From NCBI RefSeq assembly GCF_963576615.1, contig NC_088710.1, positions 21,075,114 through 21,139,113 on the forward strand: DNA of 64,000 bases. The letters run 5' to 3'. The position numbers and the translations under genes are program-made. Shown in pieces: positions 10,701-22,959 of the stretch. Source of the stretch: Watersipora subatra. Taxonomy: Eukaryota; Bryozoa; Gymnolaemata; Cheilostomatida; Watersiporidae. Each line of letters begins with the position of its first letter. Position 1 is the stretch's first letter. The notes below the pieces were generated by a model. The model had not been told where the DNA came from. It made no database searches and worked only from the letters and a program-made list of their open reading frames with translations.

Positions 10701-13700
10701 GACAACCTGTCACTTGTTAACTCTGCTTTTGAATGAAAAATGTGAGATCAATACCTACAATAGGAATTATGAAGAAGTTCTGTTAGTAAACTAATAGGAA
10801 TTTTCGACAATGTAAAATTTGAAAATATTTGTCTCGGTATGAACTAATTTATCTCCAGCATGCGACTCTTGAAATAATGATTCTCGAATAACTACAGTTG
10901 CGCGGTTGAGAATGAAAAAGCTGGTAAAAATTTAAAGTAAAAATAAACGTAATAATACAATTATGTTAATTTAAACTATATATAGTGTGTTAGAATAAGT
11001 TACTCTGCATATTTCTATTACTTAATCTACCACTGAACCAATTTAATCTTGAGTCTAGATTTTCCGTCTCTAAGGTAAAATAACAACGGAAACATTTTTT
11101 CATTGATTATCGCTTTATTAATTTAGTTTTAACATAATTTTAAATGAGACATTTTCTTTAATGCTTATATGTAATTATTTGAATTATTTACCATTGTTTT
11201 TTGACTCTGAAACGAAATAAACTAAAAAGATGTATTCTTAAAAAAGAATTGCTTCTTTATAGTCCAGCTTCGCCACATGAAATAAATGTCAAAACAGACT
11301 ATCCTCATACGACGGGATTTGACTGTCCATGTTTTTATTAACGAGGTGGATATATTGGCACAGCGAAGCAAGCCTCTATACAATTTACAGTAGGAGCTAT
11401 TAATAACTCCAGTGCATGGCTTGAAAACTAAAACAGTTTACATTTAATAAGACATACTCGTGGCTCTGTAGAGAAGAGACCGGAGCAGTTCGACTTCTGT
11501 CTCCAGTTCAGCGAGTCTGTACTGAATCACCTGGTTTTCAAGAAGTGACTTGCCAAAAGCCTTCCTTTGCTTACAATACTCGGCTGTGTCTCGGATGACC
11601 TTGCGAAGGGGTGTGATCGCTGCAAGGTCACGACTGTATCAGCACCACAGCTAACTTAATTCAATACGTCCTGAGAGGCTAGAACTACCCAGGTATGCAT
11701 CAGACTTATACAGACGCAGTTTCTCACATTGACCACAGCAAAACAGAGTGAGAGATTATGAAAAAGATTAAACAAAGAAATAATAACACAAATAACCATA
11801 GCTGTCTCCTACCAAAAGAGCTGAACACCTAATTGAGGTAATGGTATGTTACGTTGAAAGCTACATGATATATGACAAAGATCATATAAGACAAAGGTCA
11901 TATATTACAAAGATAACATGACACGAGAGAAGGATAATAACATCTAAATATTATGCCACAACCATTCCAATGTTATCAAACACTGACCACAATGACAAGC
12001 ACTCAACAGAATCATATACGTAAGATGTTTTAATGTGCGGTTTCAGTGCTGCAGCTTGAAGAAATATGCAAAGAACATGTTTCTGTGAAACAAGCATCGA
12101 TGGAATCATAAACCTTAAGTCACTCTACCAACTCAATGTCTTAGCATACCACCATTCTGTAAAATTTTCACCCACATATCGCTGTTTTTATTTTTTTTCA
12201 TGTAAATAAAATTACTACTGTTATTACTAACCAGGGCACAGGGACATGATTAGCTATGTTACTGCGTGTGTGGGTCCTCAGCGCACCTTTTCTTTCTTTT
12301 ATTTCTCACTGTTATGTACTTTTTTCAATGAAAACAAATAAACACATGCCAACCCTTAGCAACAAGGTACAGCTGTGTCAAACAACATCTTTTAGCAAAT
12401 CATCATTTGGTCCACAAATTCTGGAGTTGCGCATGATCTTATATTGCAACTAGGGAGAGACAAGTCACTGTGCTATTCCTGAGAGCTGATGGCATGGAAA
12501 ATTTGCCCCACCACAACATTATGTTTATTAGCAAACTTCTCTGTATGGTTCCATTCTATTGTCAGGTGAGGGTTTAGAGTTGCGGGCTATATATAACACT
12601 TCCTGTCTTCCAGTACAGCAATAGCATAGTATTTAGGCCAACAGTTACATCATAAAAATACTGTGTCGAGTAATTTTTACTATAATATGAGCCATGTCCG
12701 TCTGTAGTCACGACTGAAAAAATATTGCATCGTACGGGATTCCAAGCCAGCCCAGTCAGCTTTGCTGCCTGGGGTCGCTACAACCTGTGTCAACAATTCA
12801 CTCTCCACAAAGCTAAAATTATTGTGCGCATAGCTATTCTCAGTGCTCTACTGGCACGTCCCACAGCACACCAGACCACCAGGGCACTAGCATATATAAT
12901 AGTAAAAAGAAATACCATTATTATAAATCTGATCACAGACCTATGACTACACCACATTCTTAGCCTTATGATTTGAATAATTTTTATGGCGGCTTTAGGT
13001 TCACATATCTGCTGAAGCATAGGTGCCCTTTTTTACTAAATACTGTTGACAATTGATAATTAAAAGCATATACATGCATATTATAAAAGATAAACCCAAA
13101 ATTGCATTTCTCAAAAAGTGACCAAACCAAATAAATCTAGAGCGTAACAACCAATCATGAGCATGCAACTCCGGATATTTCCAATTCTCTCATGTTTTCC
13201 AACGAATTGAAAATACAAAATACAGTACTAATGACGAAAATGAGATCGGTGCAGTACATATAGGCAGGTGATCTTGCTAGAACATTTTAACAACAATTTA
13301 AAACTATTATAATTCAATGAACTTTCTAAGGGATCACAAGGAACTCATTTTTAAAAATACGCTAAACACCACTAGTGACATGCAGGTGTACATCTAGCGA
13401 AAACAAACCTCTTGTCTTGTATAATATATCCTAGTTGTCCAACATAACCGCCCAATACATTTTTAATATCTATAGCAGCGAATTTCACTAGTCAGCTGCT
13501 GTTTGAAAGCAGTATTGCGCATGAAAATACCCCATGATTGTCTACAACTCTCCATGATTAGACATACAATTGTCTACAACTCTCAGAACTAAGCCCGAGT
13601 TCCAAAGTATCTAAGAGAGTATGCCAAAACTGACAAGAAAAGGCAGTCAACCACTAACCACTTGCTACGGCAAAAAGACGTTCTTCCTGAAACTGCATCA

Positions 13701-16700
13701 TCTGGTAGACAAATCCGAGACCTTCCTGACCAATGATATGACTTGCTGGAACTCGCACATCCTCGAGGAATATCATGTTTGTGTCTGATGCGTGCATTCC
13801 AAGCTTGTCAATCAAATCCACCTTTATACCTAGCAGTAAATAGGTTCAACCTAGTCTGTATTCGTGACAGGGAAAATACTAACCTAGTTGTTATACTTCA
13901 CCTAGTTGAATCCTTCACTGCATACACTTGTGCTAGCTTAACCTCAAAATATGACTCAATCAGCGAAACTGAATTGCATCATTTAATATGGAACATAATA
14001 TAAAGCTAACAGCTTACTGTAGATATATATATATATATATATATCTATAGAGTGAGATAATTATATTAGCATAGAATAGAGAATGATGACGTTGGGGTGC
14101 ATCAATTTATTTATATCAATATAGAGTAGAAATATATCAGTAGAGTAGAGATATATCAGTAGAGTAGAGATATATCAGTATAGAGTAGAGATATATCAGT
14201 GTAGAGTAAAGATATATCAGTATAGAGTAGAGATATATCAGTATAGAGTAGAGATATATTAGTATAGAGTAGAGATATATCAGTATAGAGTAGAGATATA
14301 TCAGTATACAGTAGAGGTATATCAGGATAGAGTAGAGATATACTAGTATAGAGTAGAGATATATCAGCATAGAGTAGAGATATATCAGTATAGAGTATAG
14401 ATATATCAGTATAGAGTAGAGATATATTAGTATAGAGTAGGGATATATCAGTATAGAGTAGAGATATATTAGTATAGAGTAGAGGTATATCAGGATAGAG
14501 TAGAGATATATCAGTATAGAGTAGAGGTATATCAGCATAGAGTAGAGGTATATCAGTATAGAGTAGAGATATATCAGTATAGAGTAGAGGTATATTAGTA
14601 TAGAGTAGAGATATATCAGTATAGAGTAGAGATATATCAGTATACAGTAGAGGTATATCAGGATAGAGTAGAGATATACCAGTATAGAGTAGAGATATAT
14701 CAGCATAGAGTAGAGATATATCAGTATAGAGTATAGATATATCAGTATAGAGTAGAGATATATCAGTATAGAGTAGAGATATATCAGTATAGAGTAGAGA
14801 TATATTAGTATAGAGTAGAGATATATCAGTATAGAGTAGAGATATATTAGGATAGAGTAGAGATATATCAGTATAGAGTAGAGGTATATCAGCATAGAGT
14901 AGAGATATATCAGTATAGAGTATAGATATATCAGTATAGAGTAGAGATATATCAGTGTACAGTATCTACTCCTCAACACTGACACACAGCACTTGTGCAA
15001 AGTTACCTGGCAGGTTCATAGGCAGAACAATGAGTGACTTAGACTTATGAGCTGGGCCATCATTGGTGTTAGCAAGAAGAACGATGTAGTCAGCGTGAGA
15101 TGCATTCGTTATCCACATCTTCGACCCATTTATCACTAAATAATCTCCATCGCGTACGGCGCGTGTCTTGATATCTTAAATATTAAAATTATAATTTTTA
15201 TTCCACACTTGACTGGACAACTAGTTACAAGTCACACACGCATATTTCCAACTGTACTTCAGTCGATTCGACTATCCACCAACCGAAGCCAAGGTGATTA
15301 CTATATTAGATTAAAAACATTCCACTTCTATTATTTTATAGTGAACTTGATTTCAAATAAATTTAGTTATCAGAGCTGGCCAGGAACTATTAAAAAACTA
15401 ATAAGTTCATGAACAGCAAAAATTGAGATCACAGTTCTTGCAATGTCCAAATTGCATATCGTTTTAGGAGTTATCTTCCCCTGTACTATAAAAACATGTC
15501 TAATCATATTAAGAGATTAGCTTTCAGTGTGCCGCAAGTAGTTAGTACTATTTACTCTAGAGCCTATATGCAGGAAAAACATCTCATCAATAAATGTTAC
15601 CCTAAACAGTCCATTGGAGGTTGCTATTATTTTATAACACAAACAGTATCTAAACATGAATAGTTGTCAACAGGCTTTTACTTCTCCGACCGCTTATAGA
15701 CGAATGGTAATGGTAAATAAAATCATTTTTTAATTTTTTATTAGCAGTGCCTCTTATTATGCCTCAGGTGATTCACCTAAACATGGATGATATCGTCACC
15801 GGTTTATCTTTTCAGCTATATCAATCAAACATTTCATACATTCAATTAGGAGTGATTCTCAGTAACCACCACTGTTATAATACATGTACTTACATGCAGT
15901 TACAGCCAAGACCACACATAGGTTTATTGGTCTTATGCAGTATCACCATGTTATACATTTCCATAACAACGATGAAACAAGTTACTACTGTTTGTTGCAT
16001 CATTCAGACGTTATACAGCCATTTTACTAAATCTAAATGAACAATTTTTATCCTCACCCGGCGTATACTTTTTAAATTAAATGTCTTAAATTAATTAACG
16101 CCTTTTACATTTAAAACATAAAATTATGAGGGAGAAATAGAAAATTACACAATACAAGCAGCCTGCACACCGTTACCAGCAAACGGTTTAATCCAACTAA
16201 CCCGTACCTTATATAGCGTGTCAACAAGAACATCAAAACTTGATCGTGGTTAAATGACTACAGGAAAAAGACGTGTCTAGACCTCTCTATAAAGACATCA
16301 GTAGTTGTGTATATTGATAAAATCTTTTAAAATTTGACGTAAGTGGCCCTTAAAAAGACCTCCAAATATGTCTGTAGTTTACATTGAAGCAAGTTTTTTC
16401 CTGCCTACAAAACTGATGATGAATTACTCGTAAACTGTGAAACATGTGACAGCTGAGTTGATATGAACAGACAACAATGAAAACATACATGTAATGTTTA
16501 TCAGTGTAGAATAGTTGTGATGGCAGACTAGAATAGAAGGATCCTATATTTTTCCATAAAACCAAATTATCCATCAGACTTGCTTTATGTCAGGTCTTCT
16601 TTAAAGGTTGACTTGCAACAAAATTCACATTACAGTTATTTGGTATTAAAAGATTCACCATGTCTTACTCTGCCGTGTTGTAGGTGCACAATGTGGAAAT

Positions 16701-19700
16701 GTGATTACAAGCTCTTAAAAGCTCAAAACGAACAGTTAATCAGTCATCACGAAAACGCTTTAAAAACTGTTGGAATCCCTTTATTTTATTCACGTACTCA
16801 ACTCGACGTGAATTTTGTTGCAAGTCAACTTTTAAAGAAATGAGTTGAGGCAATTTTCATGCCAAAATGATGTCACTAGTTGCTATCGTTGCTCTAGTTG
16901 GTATAGGCTATTGCGTTCAAGTTGCAGCATTACGCGTATCTATTCTGTCAGTCTCTTTGCAACTACAAATATCATAATCACACTTAGGCTTGATCTGATT
17001 GTTTTAACCATGATCAGGTTTTGTCAATTTTGATCTAGAAACATCCTGACAGTCAGATCACTTTAAACATCCAAAACAATTACAAATAATAGAAAAATAC
17101 TAATACTTTCTGGTAAAATCTTAACAAAATTTTGTGTAGGTTCATCATTAAAACCACTCCACTATTCTATGTTTAAAAGGGTACCAAACTATAAAAAGAT
17201 GATCCCTTTTCAGGTTGCTATAACAGTTCAATGCTTTAAAAAAGGATTGAAAACTTCAATCAAAGTAGACGTACCAAAAAGGCCTCAACAAAACTTACTA
17301 GCAACATCTGAGCCTGCATGGGGCTCACTGACTGCAATAGAGACAACCATGTCCCCTGCGATAGTTGGGGCTAAAAAGTTTCGTTTGAGCTCATCGCTGC
17401 CAAAGCGAGCAAGGGCTGGAGTGGCCATGTCTGTTTGCACACCTATAGCCATAGGCAATGCCCCACAGGTTATATTGCCCAGTTCCTCAGCTACAGCAAC
17501 ACTGTAGGAAAAGTCTAAGCCGAGTCCACCATACTCTACAGGAAAAGATATCATGAGTACACTATAACAAAGACACAGAACATTGGTAACAATAGTATCC
17601 GTATGGCCAAAATCCTTCAAGACCAACTTACACAAAATTTTAATACACCATCATAAAGTACCGGTATTTTTCATCATTTGCTATGGTTTTTGATATTTGA
17701 GGTGATCTGACTGCCAGGATGTTTCACGATTAAAATCAACCAAACTCGGTTGCGATTAAAACGCTCAGATCAAGCAGAAGTGCGATTATAACATCTATAG
17801 TTGCAAAGAGATCGACAGAATAGAGATGGGTAACGCTGCAACTTGAACGCAATAGCTGCTATCTAGAGAAAGAGAAGCAGGCTGCCGAGCAACTAGTGAC
17901 AACATTTCGGCACATATTTTTCTTCTGAACATTTTAACCGCGATCAAGTTGATTTTGAAACATCTAGGCAGCCAGATCACTTCAAATATAAAAAATTGCA
18001 AATGATAGAAAAGTACCAATACATGCGAAAATCTACTAAAAATTTGTGGTAGTTCATCTTTAACAAAGCTTTTGCATAGTTGACGGTGCTTGGAGAGTAG
18101 ATAACTCCTTAGGCATCATCCCCCGACTAAACACGAGCGAAGCGAGTGTTTGAGAGATTTATGATAAATGCATATACGCACACAACTCCTGAAAATTATT
18201 CATCAACGCTGTACCCAAACCCTTGTACCAAATCTCATCAACAAATTTAACCATTTTTGTGTGGAGTCTTTTAAGTATAATAACGATACAAAACACATAT
18301 AAACCTATGTAAATATGTTACCAAGTCTTCGAAAAGTGTAGACAATATCCTAACACTTACCCACCTGATCAGATGATACCTTATTAGACAGATTAATTTG
18401 GCCTAAAATTGCCATTAAACCTGACAAGCCTTTTGTAATCAAAATTAAGACCGGCCAACGAAATGCCGATAAAGCCATGCGAGAGAGAGAGAGAGAGTAG
18501 AACCATTAAGTCGTGCGCATTTCATGAGAAAAACGTGCACATTTCACCAGTCTATGGAATTGTCCAATTGCCGAAGGTTTCTGTAATTAATGTAAGTACT
18601 GAAGTACTGAAAAGTAATCGTTTCTTTTTAGCCGATTTTAAAGATAATGGACACTTCTAATGAGTACTTTAGTATTCCAACTGATGTCCAAAGCAGTGCA
18701 AGTGAAGGAAATGACGATGATATTTTTCACACGATTCTTATAAGATTATTACAATATCTAATTATAAGAGTAATTATTCGATTTTATAAGATTATTATAA
18801 GATTTAATTATAAGATTTAATTATAAGAATAATCATTCGAATTTACAAGATCGAAGTATATAGTGACAGATGGTGGGCAATATGTTACTGTTATTATTTT
18901 CTAAAGATTTTGTTGATGATATTACGGCTGTGCCCAATATCGCGGTACTGCCAAGCCGTTTTCAATATCTTGCAAAAATATTTAATTATAGGAATAAGTA
19001 TTCGATTTTATAAGATTATTATAAGATTTAGATATAAGTTATATATTATAGTTATAATCATTCGAATTTATAAGATCAAAGTATATAGCGACCGATGGTG
19101 TGCAATATGTTACTGTTATTATTTTTCTAAAGATCTCGTTGATGATACTACGGCTGTGCCCAATATCGCGGTACTGCCAAGCCGTTTTTAATATTTGCAA
19201 AATTAAGTTATAGGCCTACACTTTCTTATAGATATACAGTTATTTCTATGACAACCAACTAAAATCTGTTTAGATTTTTAAAATCAGTATAATTTTTTGC
19301 ATATAAATACAAAAATCTAGATAAATATCACAACTTCTTGATATTGGTTGCTATGACGTTTTGAAATGTAAACAAAATTGTGCATTGGTTTTCGTTTCTC
19401 AAACTTTAACACTAGTTTTCTCAGAACTATGCTTGCGCACCAATGGTAAACATGCATTCAGCTTATTGACCATAAAATCTTTTGTAATCAAGCTGGAATC
19501 AAATTTTTTTGCAAAATAACTGAGAATGTTCTCCTTCTGCTAGTGTAAATAACTCTAAATCTCACACACACGACTTAACCATGGTTTCGGTGATCATGAC
19601 CCATTTCTTCACTTTGGTTACAGATCGCTGTCAAAACCATACTACATTCAACACAACCAACTTTCAAACTGTATATATTACACAGCAGCTTGCCATTTTA

Positions 19701-21700
19701 CTTCTAATATTGCCTTTCTCCTATTGCAGGGAAAAGATATAAACATATAATCTTTTCCTTTCATTATTGCTGTTTGTGGTACATAATAACACCCAGTACA
19801 TTACAGCTACCATTGCAGCTACCATTGCAGCTACCATTGCAGCTACCATTGCAGTTCACCTATTGCACTGCAGTGCCATTTGACTGCTAATATTGCATTT
19901 CTCAACCCTTTCTTCCAGTACCCTTTCTTTTTCCAATATCACTTTGGTCGTAGGCTGTATGACAGGGGAATTTTTAGTGCATTTATTCTTGCTTTTGAGC
20001 AGCATTTTCCGATATTTTTTTACTTTACCTTCTTGCCGATGATACGAACTTCGGGCATGGTAACCATGGTAACTCAAGTCTACTGGTTTACTTGTAGCTC
20101 ACTTTACAGAACGCTGCAGACAGAGTTAGTCTGGGTATTTTAAGATCAAGTATTCAGAAAAAAATCAAAAAGTAAAAATTGAAGTATGTAGAAGTACTAC
20201 TATTGTATTGTCTTTCTTATGATAGTTAACTGCAATGTGCGGAATTGATGTTTTTTTGTTCATGGATTTTAAAAAACAACCAACTATTTTTTGTCTCGAT
20301 TGGTCATGACATAATTACATGATATATCACGATATGAAACGTTTCTGTGATAGCTAATTTAATATCAGGTTATAAATCATGCCATGTAATCACTGCCATA
20401 ACATGACAAACCTACAAAAACTGCACAAATCACAACTATAATAACTATCTTTTAATTATTAACATGTACTTGAAAGCTTTCAACTGAAACTGAACAAATT
20501 TTAAAAAACTACCTCTTGCATTTAAAAACAAAGTAAGTGCCATTGCCATACCACAGCTTTAGCATATTACTTGCTTGAAAACATTTCATTGTCACCTTGT
20601 CAAGGTAGCCAGCAGTAGTTATTAAAGCAGAGAGGGGCGTGGAGAAATCCAAAGTGTGACTATGACAGAGTTATTGGCAGGATAAATGGTTCACCTGTAC
20701 AAAAATCCATGACGACAGCCCCTTCCTACCATATCCCTACCCACCACAATAAACCTAACCCAAGGATATATACCAGAAATGAAGGAACACACGTTTAGCG
20801 ATGCTATTCTTCAGAATGAAGAAAAACACCATTCCCTCTCTGAAGCATAAGATGAAATCAACCAAGACAGAAAAAATATGACAAAAACAACAAGAAGAGC
20901 CTTTAAGAGAGAACTTAACTCTGTAACAACAAACAAGAATATCTACCACAATAGCTTTTTGCCTCGAACAATTCGAGACATCAGAGGGCACACAACCAAA
21001 ACTCAATAATCATAAGCAGCAGTGTGCTGCTCTCCAAATTATACCCTGACTCAAAACAAACCCAATAGATAGAGGCTTCCCTTTAGATTTAAATTAAATC
21101 ACTAGGAAGTTCTACCTCGTCTGAGGTAAGAGAGTTCTGAAGGGAGCCATGACTACCGTAGCCCTATCCCAAAAAGTAAAGTGCTGCTTTTTTAATCTAA
21201 AGTTTTGCTTTATTAAACAGAATTCTTCTAAAACTATATCATCAATGAAGCCGACATACCTGTTGGTCTAGTGACTCCCAAAAATCCAGCATCACCGAGT
21301 TTTTTGAAAACCTGGTGAGCAGGAAAATGTTTTGCTTTCTCCCATTCATCCACATGAGGATTAATATCCTTTTCTATAATCTATGCAACACAATAATATA
21401 TACAACTTGATACGTAAAACTGCCAAAACGCAAAAAAAAACTTCATTGCATTAATAACATGTATATATCTCAAAATAATTATTGAAATAATAATTATTAT
21501 ACAGGGCTATTTACTTTACGAAGAGTATTTTTCAATTGCAAATGTTCTTCTGTATAAAAATCTGTGGTCTCCCGTTCATCGGCAATAAATAATGAAGAAC
21601 ATAATCGAAACGGTTGAAACAATTGCTTAAAAACTTTTCTGTTACAGCATTGCCTCAACAGACTTTTCGAATTTCCAAGTATATGTTGCATCGCAGCCAT
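7701..21700 (-). CDS. Mitochondrial acyl-CoA dehydrogenase, 8 exons, 429 aa
   Basis: An FAD flavoenzyme that makes 2-enoyl-CoA and passes electrons to ETF. Coding exons, 5' to 3': 21700-21515, 21380-21260, 17535-17299, 15174-15007, 13829-13659, 11619-11458, 10430-10280, 7794-7701. Donors are GT (several GTAAGT or GTATGT), acceptors AG; all phases agree and the total is 1290 nt. The start MAAMQHILGNSKSLLRQCC has A at -3 and G at +4 and a basic presequence-like end; the frame stays open further upstream. Residues 168-180 (SIAVSEPHAGSDV) are the family signature. Glu287 in QEERL is the isovaleryl/long-chain type catalytic base, while the medium-chain position is Gly (SIGGGADEVM). DTAEYCKQRKAFGKSLL is the C-terminal family motif. 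The ending resembles long-chain/citronellyl-CoA-type enzymes and proteins often named acyl-CoA dehydrogenase 6 in invertebrates. Substrate is not decidable. Confidence 0.9.
9224..9696. mobile_element. hAT-type MITE with 8-bp target site duplication
   Basis: Ends TAGACCTGCACGAT (9224) and ATCGTGCAGGTCTA (ends 9696) are inverted repeats. They are flanked by a perfect 8-bp direct duplication ATGTATAA (9216-9223 and 9697-9704), the hallmark of hAT insertion. The 473-bp interior has no transposase. It lies in the last intron of the acyl-CoA dehydrogenase gene. A fragment of the foldback-family end (AGAGGTTGACTTGCG) is near 9942. Confidence 0.85.
14110..14965. repeat. 21-bp minisatellite, about 40 copies, in ACAD intron
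   Basis: The unit is CAGTATAGAGTAGAGATATAT with variants (CAGCATAG, TTAGTATAG, GAGGTATAT). The same variant order recurs about 340 bases apart (14270-14420 and 14610-14760), so a multi-unit block was duplicated. Because 21 is a multiple of three, the - strand stays open for 287 codons as repeats of YLYSILI; I treat that as a by-product, since exons flank the array on both sides at 13829 and 15007. Confidence 0.9.
16601..16835. mobile_element. Short MITE sharing ends with the foldback element
   Basis: Ends TTAAAGGTTGACTTGCAAC and GTTGCAAGTCAACTTTTAA form inverted repeats of about 28 bp (through CAAAATTCAC / GTGAATTTTG). The first ~170 bases match 318-490 and the inverse of 1590-1763. No coding capacity. 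It is in the intron between dehydrogenase exons 3 and 4. Confidence 0.75.
16850..17152. mobile_element. MITE family A, partial copy (right half)
   Basis: Contains TGATGTCACTAGTTGCTATC, an imperfect ACATCCTGACAGTCAGATCA and the terminal AAAATTTTGTGTAGGTTCAT shared by the other family A copies. The left half is missing or replaced by the MITE at 16601-16835. It ends about 145 bases from dehydrogenase exon 3. Confidence 0.6.
17625..18058. mobile_element. MITE family A, near full-length copy
   Basis: Long inverted ends: GAGGTGATCTGACTGCCAGG near the left and ATCTAGGCAGCCAGATCACT near the right, with outer ACTTACACAAAATTTTAA and ACTAAAAATTTGTGGTAGTT. It is about 430 bp and begins about 90 bases upstream of exon 3 of the dehydrogenase (17299-17535). 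That exon is therefore bracketed by two copies of the same family. Confidence 0.65.
18735..19200 (+). repeat. Direct repeat, two units of about 235 bp
   Basis: Bases ~18770-18975 and ~19010-19200 repeat the same text, for example TGTGCCCAATATCGCGGTAC followed by TGCCAAGCCGTTTT, and ATAATCATTCGAATTTA. An AT-rich lead of TTATAAGATTATTATAAGAT motifs precedes each. Not recognised as a named element. It lies in the intron between dehydrogenase exons 2 and 3. Confidence 0.6.
19800..19860. repeat. 12-bp tandem repeat
   Basis: About 4.5 tandem copies of CATTGCAGCTAC. Flanking intron sequence to about 20700 shows nothing I can name. Confidence 0.8.
20755..21005 (+). pseudogene. Possible LINE reverse transcriptase C-terminal relic
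   Basis: The + strand frame includes YHNSFLPRTIRDIRGHTTKTQ-type sequence (20940-21008) ending in TAA. Y-x-x-S-F-x-PRTI-x-D is a common end motif of LINE reverse transcriptases. Upstream the frame is broken by a stop at about 20848 and similarity is weak. It sits in intron 2 of the dehydrogenase. Confidence 0.35.
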
Positions 21701-21864
21701 AATTGAAGGGCAAACTGCGGAGATATAGACATATAGATATCGAAAGCATAGAAACATCGGTACCAAAGTGCGAATTTAACGAGGGAGCAACTACCACTCG
21801 GTTTTTGAAAACCTGAAAGCTAGCACGTGGACACAAAAATGATGGCTGAACGAAAACTGGTGGC

Positions 21865-21950
21865 TATACGATTGGCCACCAATCGTACAGTATACGACTA
21901 GTGGTCAATCGTATGTATTCAGTACATTCAATATACAGTATACGATTGGG
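21865..21950 (-). promoter_or_regulatory. Candidate CCAAT-rich promoter of the acyl-CoA dehydrogenase
   Basis: About 170-250 bases upstream of the start codon lie a palindrome CGATTGGCCACCAATCG (21869-21885), which carries a CCAAT box on each strand, and another ATTGG at 21944-21948. TATACGATT / AATCGTATG motifs recur between them. CCAAT boxes bind NF-Y in animal promoters; their use here is inferred from position only. Confidence 0.35.
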
Positions 21951-22369
21951 CAATGAACTATGTACTGTAGTGTAATAGATTAGATCAAAGACACCTCCAA
22001 ATCTATGTACAAACACATGTATTGGTCATTGCTACAAATTTACCAAACAGCACTCCAGAGTTCTTTAGTGCGATGTGGACGGATACAAATAACCAATTAT
22101 ATATATCCATAATAATTCCTTGTTTCTGTATGCATACTAGTCACTATATGTGTAGCCATTATCTAATCATATGTTGAGGTCGGGGCCTGTGTTTCATGAC
22201 AAACTCTCATGTACCTAGCTATTCTATGGTTGAACTTGCTAAGGCCCACCCTCTAAGGTATAAATACCCTGCCTGTGTAATGGATATGTTCATTCTTGTG
22301 CACAATACCAGACACTGCAACCTTCACTGGATCTTTCTGCGAACATCAACTAGCTCGACTTCACCTGCA

Positions 22370-22935
22370 TTTCACCAGCTTACACATTGCACCAGCACAC
22401 ACATTGCACCAGCACACACATTGCACCAGCATACACATTGCACTAGCATACACATTGCACCAGCATACACATTGCATCAGCACACACATTGCATCAGCAT
22501 ACACATTGCACCAGCATACACATGGCATCAGCATACACATGGCATCAGCACACACATTGCATCAGCACACACATTGCACCAGCACACACATTGCGCCAGC
22601 ATGCACAATGCACCAGCATGCACAATGCACCAGCACGCACATTGCACCAGCATACACATTTCACCAGCATACACATTGCACCAGCATACACATTGCACCA
22701 GCATACACATTTCATCAGCATACACATTTCACCAGCATACACATTGCACCAGCATACACATTGCGCTAGCATGCACAATGCACCAGCATGCACATTGCAC
22801 CAGCATACACATTGCACCAGCAAACACATTGCACCAGCACGCACATTGCACCAGCATACACATTTCCCCAGCATACACATTGCATCAGCATACACATTGC
22901 ATCAACAAACACAAGTGCACCCGCAAGCATCATCT
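22370..22935. repeat. 17-bp minisatellite, about 32 copies
   Basis: The unit is CAGCATACACATTGCAC with variants. The period is not a multiple of three, so translations cycle through frames as a 17-residue His/Thr-rich repeat and stay open for up to about 250 codons. It lies between the dehydrogenase and sulfatase genes. Open frames across it look incidental. Confidence 0.9.
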
Positions 22936-22959
22936 TCAATGAGCTACTAAGCTGACAAG

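Noticed and set aside
14137..15000. 287-codon - strand open frame of YLYSILI repeats
   Set aside because: It is the translation of the 21-bp minisatellite. Dehydrogenase exons of the same strand lie on both sides, so this is intron.
22196..22950. Long His/Thr-rich open frames on + and Cys-rich frames on -
   Set aside because: All come from the 17-bp minisatellite, whose period cycles through frames. No start context, splice sites or domain support a gene.
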